Shown piece by piece: positions 58,155 through 64,000 of a DNA stretch of 64,000 bases. Position 1 is the stretch's first letter, and each line of letters opens with the position of its first letter. Below the pieces are notes generated by a model. That model had not been told where the DNA came from and ran no database searches. It worked only from the letters and a program-made list of their open reading frames with translations. Origin of the DNA: Pocillopora verrucosa (Eukaryota > Cnidaria > Anthozoa > Scleractinia > Pocilloporidae); contig NC_089317.1 of assembly GCF_036669915.1 (NCBI RefSeq), positions 6,443,411 to 6,507,410 of the forward strand, read 5' to 3'. A program made the translations under genes and the position numbers.

Positions 58155-59315
58155 ATGAACGCCACAACGCTACATGTTGAAGCGTGCAAATGCATGTTGT
58201 CACTTGAAAATGACAACCAAGCTGTTTGGGATCAGATGTTCCATTTGCTACCGAAGCTTCGCCAAGCCCTTTCATGTCGAGTGTGCCGCGGTTTATTGAT
58301 CGACCCGTACGGATCTCACAGCTGTGAGCACCATGTCTGCAAAGGATGTCTACGGAAAAAACGGGCTTTGATACCTGGATGTCGGTGGTGTACAAACTTA
58401 GAAAAGCTAACGGAAGATAAACAGGCAAGAATTCTCTTAGCTTGTTATCAAAAGCTTTGCGAATACGTCGCTCAAAAGGCGGTTGGTGGACAATTACTTG
58501 CCACGCAAAATGGCGAGTATAACAAGACTTTAGCGATCATTAAAGAGGCGGTGACAAGTCCAATTTCACTCGCACACTTTCAGAATCAACAGGAACAAGC
58601 ACCGGTACCCGCAAACACCACAGATTCAAATTCCAAAATTTCCCCTTCTACGAGCGGGAATTTGAACATGGCGACCGAGTCACGTGTCACACCAGTCAAA
58701 CTTCCGCCGGAAATAGAACTGCTCCCTCCAAAACGAGTTACTAAGTTGTTGTCTTCTCCGACAGGAAGTGACAGTCAGAAAGAAAAGAAAAGGAAGAGGA
58801 AACCTTTCAAAGGAAGTTATTACAATTATGGGAAAAAGAAAAAAACTGTCAGGCTCAGTGCAAATGCAACAAATTCTTTTTATAATTTAGGGAGTGAGAA
58901 AAATATTTCTACAGATTTTGCTTCTCTGGATTTTAAAACTGGAGATTGTCCACAAAAAGTTATTATGGAAGAAGAGGAAAGTGGAGAGATTCAAGTTGTT
59001 GATAATGTTGATCCTGAACCAAAGCCTAAGATTGAACAAAAACAAACTGTTGTGGTGACTCCTCCTGGAAAACACCGAAAGAACAAAGGAAAGGTGAAGA
59101 GGTGTTCTTGTGGTATGTCATCCAAGCTTCAAAGCCCAAGGTGTGTTACCACGCGCTGCCCTTGCTTCAGTGATGAAGGATCATGTGAACTCTGCCCTTG
59201 TTTAAATTGTGGTAATCCCTTTAACAACAACAATAATAACAACAAAATGCAGCCAGATGGAAAATATCCATTGAAGTGTGTAGATGAAAAGAGCATGCTG
59301 ACTTCTGTAGAATGA
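58155..59315 (+). CDS. MSL2: E3 ubiquitin ligase MSL2 (RING and CXC domains), single exon, 386 aa
   Basis: MSL2 is the RING E3 and DNA-binding subunit of the male-specific lethal (MOF acetyltransferase) complex. I place the start at ATG 58155 (MNATTLHVEACKC), which corresponds to the N-terminus of other MSL2 proteins; in-frame sequence back to 58104 has only a TTG. Residues 40-85 form the RING: CRVC…CEHHVCKGC…CRWC, with Cys/His ligands in C3HC4-like spacing. Residues ~105-120 (RILLACYQKLCEYV) match the conserved segment after the RING. A disordered Ser/Lys-rich middle (KKEKKRKRKPFKGSYYNYGK) is followed at ~330-370 by the CXC domain (RCSCGMSS…RCPCFSDEGSCELCPCLNCGNPF), a DNA-binding cysteine cluster. 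It is shorter than the human protein (about 577 aa as I recall), mainly in the linker. It is head-to-head with PCCB. Confidence 0.95.
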   Translation: MNATTLHVEACKCMLSLENDNQAVWDQMFHLLPKLRQALSCRVCRGLLIDPYGSHSCEHHVCKGCLRKKRALIPGCRWCTNLEKLTEDKQARILLACYQKLCEYVAQKAVGGQLLATQNGEYNKTLAIIKEAVTSPISLAHFQNQQEQAPVPANTTDSNSKISPSTSGNLNMATESRVTPVKLPPEIELLPPKRVTKLLSSPTGSDSQKEKKRKRKPFKGSYYNYGKKKKTVRLSANATNSFYNLGSEKNISTDFASLDFKTGDCPQKVIMEEEESGEIQVVDNVDPEPKPKIEQKQTVVVTPPGKHRKNKGKVKRCSCGMSSKLQSPRCVTTRCPCFSDEGSCELCPCLNCGNPFNNNNNNNKMQPDGKYPLKCVDEKSMLTSVE

Positions 59316-59522
59316 TTGATCATTATAGGATTTAGAGAAGGATTATCATGCATTTAATGAGGATAAGAAATTGAACCAAAACACCAAGTTAAACTTTTAT
59401 CATTACAGTATTAGTGTAGATATGTTAAATGTCTTTAAACCAAGTTAGTTTTAGGACCTGTAATGGAAGCTGAAAATCAAAACCACTTCTTATGGAATTA
59501 TGCAGATTTTAATTGGTTTGTT

Positions 59523-59736
59523 TTAACCCTTTAACTCCCAAGATCTCATTAGTAATTCTCCTTACTGTCTGCTATATAGTTCATGTGATGTTAGCTTGGA
59601 GAATTTGGTATTGGATCAAGTAATAACCCCCTAATTTAAAAGATTTTTCTTAATTCTCATCACTTGTCTGCTTGATATTGTATCGATATTGTAAGGAGAA
59701 ATTCTGACTGGGTCACTCATGGGAGTTAAAGGGTTA
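59523..59736. mobile_element. MITE-like repeat, family A, downstream of MSL2
   Basis: TTAACCCTTTAACTCCCAAG at the left and CATGGGAGTTAAAGGGTTAA at the right are near-perfect terminal inverted repeats, the best preserved in this window. It probably lies within the MSL2 3' UTR or just beyond it. Confidence 0.82.
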
Positions 59737-60469
59737 ACCTAATGTTAAGAAAATGTAATTTTTGACTTGGGCTTCCGAAGGTGGGAAGTAACCTCAGAGA
59801 AAATATGATTTTAATTTTAAAGAACATTACAAAGCCATGTTAAACCTCTGTTAAACAAACATCTGAAAAGATAAACGATCAGCATTGACTCAAATTCTTA
59901 TTTTCCTATTTGCCTGAAGGATGCCTTCTCATGGGTTGGTTTTGGATTTCAGCAACCATTTTGTTGAAGTGTTTTGACTCTTAGAGCCTATTGCCATGTA
60001 ACCTCTTACTGTAGTTCAATTATATTACATAGCTGAATGGTGTTATTCTGATGTAACTTCAGATTCTCCTCACTGCTGTATTAGAAAATTTATAGCAGAT
60101 ACGGAGGAGAATATGGAATCATTCTTGTGGAATAAATACATGCTTTCTAGCTAAATAGTGTTTCTAATTTTCTAAGTTATTTCTGTGTAGTGGTGACTTC
60201 TTACAAATATGGAACAGATTACCATTTTAAATAGATGTAACTCTATAGATATTTATTTATTATCATTCAAATGTTTTGTTATTTACTTTAACCAACCTGT
60301 ACTATATATCAGTGTCAATATGACAGAACTCATAAGCAAGCTCTTTTTGCGAGGCTGTAATCTCGTTTGTGCAGTTTAAAAATGAATCACTTCCCTTTGT
60401 GTTGAATAATGTAGCTTTTTGTGGTTAAGTGTCAGTCTGCAATCATGCTGTTATGATGTTATGTTCTTC

Positions 60470-60679
60470 AACCCTTTAACTTCCAGAGGTGATTAACATG
60501 TAAGTTCTCCTTATAGTATCCACACATTATCCAGCAAACAAGTAGTGAGATTACTCAAACTTATCAGGTACAGGATTTTATCTTGATTGCACCCCAAATT
60601 CTCAAAACCAATTTACAAGGAAATATTTGGCAGCTAGAGGAGAGAATTAACAATCAGATCTTGAGAGTTGAAGGGTTGA
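60470..60679. mobile_element. MITE-like repeat, family A, second copy downstream of MSL2
   Basis: AACCCTTTAACTTCCAGAGG … CAATCAGATCTTGAGAGTTG-AAGGGTTGA. Same internal CTCAAACTTATCAGGTA as 56597-56808. Confidence 0.78.
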
Positions 60680-60714
60680 TAGTTTGACTATGAGTAGTCC
60701 TTCCTTTTCAGTGA

Positions 60715-60892
60715 AGTTTGGCAGGCAAGTCCAAAAAAATCAGCAAAAAGTCTTTAAAAAATTGATGTTTGCATGCCATGCGAAACTCTGGGAATTGAGG
60801 TGCAGGAAAAGAGGTACACTTCATGCGCCTTAACCCCCAGAGTTTTTCAAGGCCAGGTTGCATGGATTTTTTTGACTTGCATAAAAGACTCC
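60715..60892. mobile_element. Fold-back element (family J)
   Basis: GGCAAGTCCAAAAAAATCAG at the left is mirrored by GGATTTTTTTGACTTGC at the right. The inner CGAAACTCTGGGAATTGAGG pairs with CCTTAACCCCCAGAGTTTTT. The rest of 60.9-62.7 kb has no supported gene. Confidence 0.65.
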
Positions 60893-62764
60893 AGTAAATA
60901 GGAAGGAATCCTTGTAGTTTATTTAATAGTTTTTAGATACCATATATGGCAAAGGTTAAGAAATTGTTAGAGCTGACCTCAGTTAGAGCAATAAAGATTG
61001 CTACTGGAGAAATTTTTAGTATTTTAGATTTAGTGTTTTGTCAACATTTCTTCAAAAAGAAATTGTCCCCGAGCTTCATTTTTTTATTTTGTTAGATTTT
61101 GCTTTTTGCAGCTTGGAAGCATATTTAGACTCTTCTAATATGTGTTTTTCATGGGAAATGGAAATTGGGTCGAGACACTTGGTTCTGCTTATGATAACAA
61201 AGGTTAGCCATTGTGTAAGGAAAGGGTGCCCTAAACTATCTTGTTTTTAGGCTGAATCTTTAAATTGAACATTTTTTTGGTGAACTGTGTCAAAAGCTAT
61301 CAGTGGAAGGACACTTATTCAATGAAAACAACCTCAAAGAATACATTTGGCAAACTGCTTGCTAAAACCATGGTTTGGGTTAGACCTCTTGTAACTAAAC
61401 AGCCCATGGAGTTCGAGTTTCCTGATAATAAATGACTGTAACATTTCCTTTGAAAGTGATGGCTTTAAGTTTGAGTTCTTGAAGCACCACAAAAAGAAAA
61501 ACATTTCTATAAAACAATAGATCTGTTCAGTTATCAGCTAGAGTGTTGTCATGATGTTTGAAAGATCCAGATCGGCAGAGCCCCTCTAATATTTCAAATA
61601 TATAATCAAACTTCTTTTCACCCATGCTGCTAAGTTTGCCATTTTAGAAAAGTAAAAAGGGAAATTGAATGATGATTCTTGCATTTTGTTTCCCTTGCAC
61701 TGTGTAGTCTCTCTCTGTGTCCTCATTAACTTTTGGCCAGCAACTTACCTATGCCTACTACCCAAGAATGGAGGAAAATCTTTCCTTTCTTTTTTCTTTT
61801 TCTTTAAGCAAAAGGAAGTTGTTTTTAATCAAGATTATGAATTAGACTGGTAAAAATCTTACTTTATAGATCCAGAGGGGGGTAATTTCCCTTTTGCCCT
61901 TCTGTTGGAGGCTGCCACGAGACTCGTACCCAGACCCTCCATTTCAGTTACACTTCACAGTAGATTAGACCACTCTCAAATCCGTGATATTAGGAGGAGA
62001 ACGTGGGTTTGGAATTGATATGAGAGAACAGAGACGACAGCGTGGGGAGCGGGATGAAAAATGGAAAACGTGAGCATTTAATTAAATAGTCATTAATCTA
62101 CCGCGTCAGGAGCAATGGGCTTCAACGCGAAAGGAGAAAAAAATAGATTGAACAAAAAACCAACCTTATATTTTTGTTTAGGAAAAAAGCTTTGAGTGGA
62201 GGGGCTGGTTTGTCTATGGAAGAGGGGGTGGGTGCGGGGGTGGTGAATGGCAAAAAGAAAGCACAGCAAAGAGGCGTTTGCGAGAGAGACTGGTAATAAC
62301 TACGTTGATTTATTCCAACGACCGCTGATCAATATTCTGTTTGTTCATTATCAACCGCGCTTATTCGATTTTTCGATTTTTTCCTGCTTAGAAATGTGGA
62401 AAATATGGCGTAAAGTCCGACAAACGAGCACTATTACCTTCTTCTCTGAGTACTATGTTATAATTTCAAGACAAAGCTGGTCTCAGGCAAACTGAATCTT
62501 CATAGGTGTGATTTTAAATTGTTTGTGGTAATTTCAAGACGTTTGTAATCTACAACTTGGTTAACGACATTTCTACACGGAAATTTACACATTCTTGTGG
62601 CCAAGGTTTACTTTGTGGACAATAACTGGACTTTGAAATAGGTATTTAAAATCGTTGTTTCGAATTTCTCAGCGGACTCATACGACGATGGAAGGAAGTG
62701 ATCTATTTTGATAAATGTCGAGTTGACAGTTTGCATTCATCGAAGTAATTTTGGCCACCAGTAC

Positions 62765-63292
62765 ATGGCGCATCTCTCCCCGATTCTGAAAGTGAAAGTC
62801 GACGAACTGTTTCTAAGATGGCTGTCTATGCCCGAAACGCAACGGGTTCTTAGAAATGATTTGAACAAGTTAATCCAAGGCCGACCTCTGTCGCCAAGGC
62901 AATTGTCAAGTCCTGGTTCGGCAAATGCAATAGGCGGTGCTTCCAGGCCCATTTCGCCCCCGGCTCCGCCAACCAGCTCTCCGAATCAATTATTGCGGTC
63001 ACCGCGAAGCCCTCGAGAACGATCCTTTCGAAGACCAGGGTCTAAATCGCCTCCGCGTTCTCCTAGGTTAGAGAACAATGAAGGAACGAAGTATCCGATG
63101 AAGGATAAACATTTGATTTTGAATAATGTGAGAATCTTCCAAGGGTGCGCTGCACACTTGCCGCAGTTTCATTTCCCGCTTGGAAAGCCAGAAGATTCTA
63201 CATCATGTGAAATAACGTTGTCCAAGGTCGCTCAGATATTCAAACTGTACAAAAGCGGTATTCCAAAAGAAGAGTTTGGACCAGTGGCAAAG
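62765..63292 (+). CDS. PPP2R3: PP2A regulatory subunit B'' (PPP2R3 family), first coding exon
   Basis: B'' subunits bind the PP2A A/C core dimer and direct substrate choice; their C-terminal halves have calcium-binding EF-hands. I place the start at ATG 62765 (MAHLSPILKVKVDELFLRWL). The KVKVDELFLRWLS opening resembles the N-terminus of vertebrate PPP2R3B. A 90-residue Ser/Pro-rich disordered stretch with repeated SPR motifs follows. The conserved start of the B'' core comes next (PQFHFPLGKPEDS … FGPVAK, corresponding to the IPxFxFPxG block). The donor AAG|GTATTT ends the exon in phase 0. The EF-hand exons must lie beyond the window. The right paralogue (A, B or D) cannot be decided from one exon. 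Confidence 0.82.
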
Positions 63293-63682
63293 GTATTTTA
63301 ACTTTCTTGTGTATTTTAACTTTCTTTAGTTTAGTTCAAGATGAAACTCGAAACCGAGTTTTTGTAGCGTGACTATTGTTTACAAGTTGTCCGTCAGCGC
63401 TTACAGTTGAAACGAAGAAGCCAGTCTGACCTCTAAAAAAGACACGATACTTGCGCACGCACGATGAAAAATTCAACGATTTGTACTTAGGCTGGTCTTT
63501 CTGTAGTGTTTCTTTCATACTGATGATCTGAGAATCTTCCCAGATACAAAGAAGAGTTGGATTTCGATGAATGCCGCCTTCTCGGAAACTTGTGCGTGAA
63601 CGCAGTCAGGCGTTGTTGTTTTTATGCATCAGGGTCACGTTCATGCAGATTTTTCAAATCTACAGTTAAAGAGACGCTTTCC

Positions 63683-63890
63683 CTAACGTTTGCCAAAGAA
63701 AACAAATTTAATGAATGACGGAAATGGTTTAAGATTATTCAAACAATCATTTAAGTCTGTCTTGAAAGTTTGATTGTCTACGCGAATAGCCTGATCGGCA
63801 AACTGTGAGACAATCTCTTGAATTCGTCCAACAACCAATATGTCACTTTGAGGAAGTAGATACTTGAAAAATAAAGGCAGCTCGCTGAAA
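63683..63890 (-). CDS. Possible terminal exon of an unidentified - strand gene
   Basis: After an acceptor-like ACTTTCAG on the - strand, an open stretch reads ELPLFFKYLLPQSDILVVGR… and ends FFGKR-stop at 63683. Composition is protein-like (regular hydrophobic spacing, LLPQSDILVVGRIQEIVSQF). I cannot name a family, and no second exon is visible. It could equally be chance or lie in an intron of the PPP2R3 gene. Confidence 0.3.
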
Positions 63891-64000
63891 GTGTTTATTT
63901 TAGTATTTACCATGTTGTCAGGCCTGTTTGTCTAGTTCAATGTCCCAGCGTGTTTTGAAGTAGTCGAAAAATTCGCGTGGTCTTGTATTGTTTCGCAACG

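Overview
This is a eukaryotic, intron-rich, AT-rich window from a cnidarian, most likely a stony coral or close anthozoan relative. The reasons are: a DZIP3-type HEPN–coiled coil–NACHT–LRR receptor (an architecture I associate with coral NLR expansions), GT-AG introns with short animal-type exons, and a dense population of short inverted-repeat (MITE-like) elements. The species is inferred, not proven.

Layout. (1) 1-4268, + strand: the last five exons of an unc-80 homolog (NALCN channel complex), ending in an AATAAA signal. (2) 4991-9119, - strand: two tandem intronless LRRC74-like genes (LRR plus C-terminal EF-hand). The second carries one in-frame stop in an otherwise complete reading frame. 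(3) 13692-20788, - strand: a four-exon NLR of about 1,200 residues whose exon phases join perfectly. Its LRR array is made of near-identical 84-nt units, and broken units continue past the stop. (4) 20.8-36.6 kb: gene-poor, with a ~1.8-kb fold-back element, a retroelement fragment carrying a 2A-like motif, a ~1.4-kb minisatellite, an AATTCC-rich block and several MITEs. (5) 36.6-46.6 kb, + strand: a direct segmental duplication holding two copies of a six-exon gene for a small single-pass membrane protein that I do not recognise. (6) 46763-57715, - strand: a complete 17-exon PCCB gene (propionyl-CoA carboxylase beta chain). (7) 58155-59315, + strand: MSL2 in one exon, head-to-head with PCCB across about 440 bp. 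(8) 62765 to the right side, + strand: the first coding exon of a PP2A B'' regulatory subunit (PPP2R3 family). A possible unknown - strand exon lies at the extreme right.

The genes do not form an operon-like unit. UNC80 is neuronal-type ion channel regulation, the NLR is innate immune sensing, PCCB is mitochondrial propionate catabolism and MSL2 is chromatin or ubiquitin regulation. The most informative context is the PCCB-MSL2-PPP2R3 neighbourhood, which from memory is also adjacent on human chromosome 3q22 and would then be very old microsynteny. The most novel material is the duplicated membrane-protein gene pair, the NLR repeat array with its frameshifted tail, and a PCCB intron repeat that joins pieces of two exons. 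All exon coordinates were read by eye from splice motifs and phase and could be off by a base or two.
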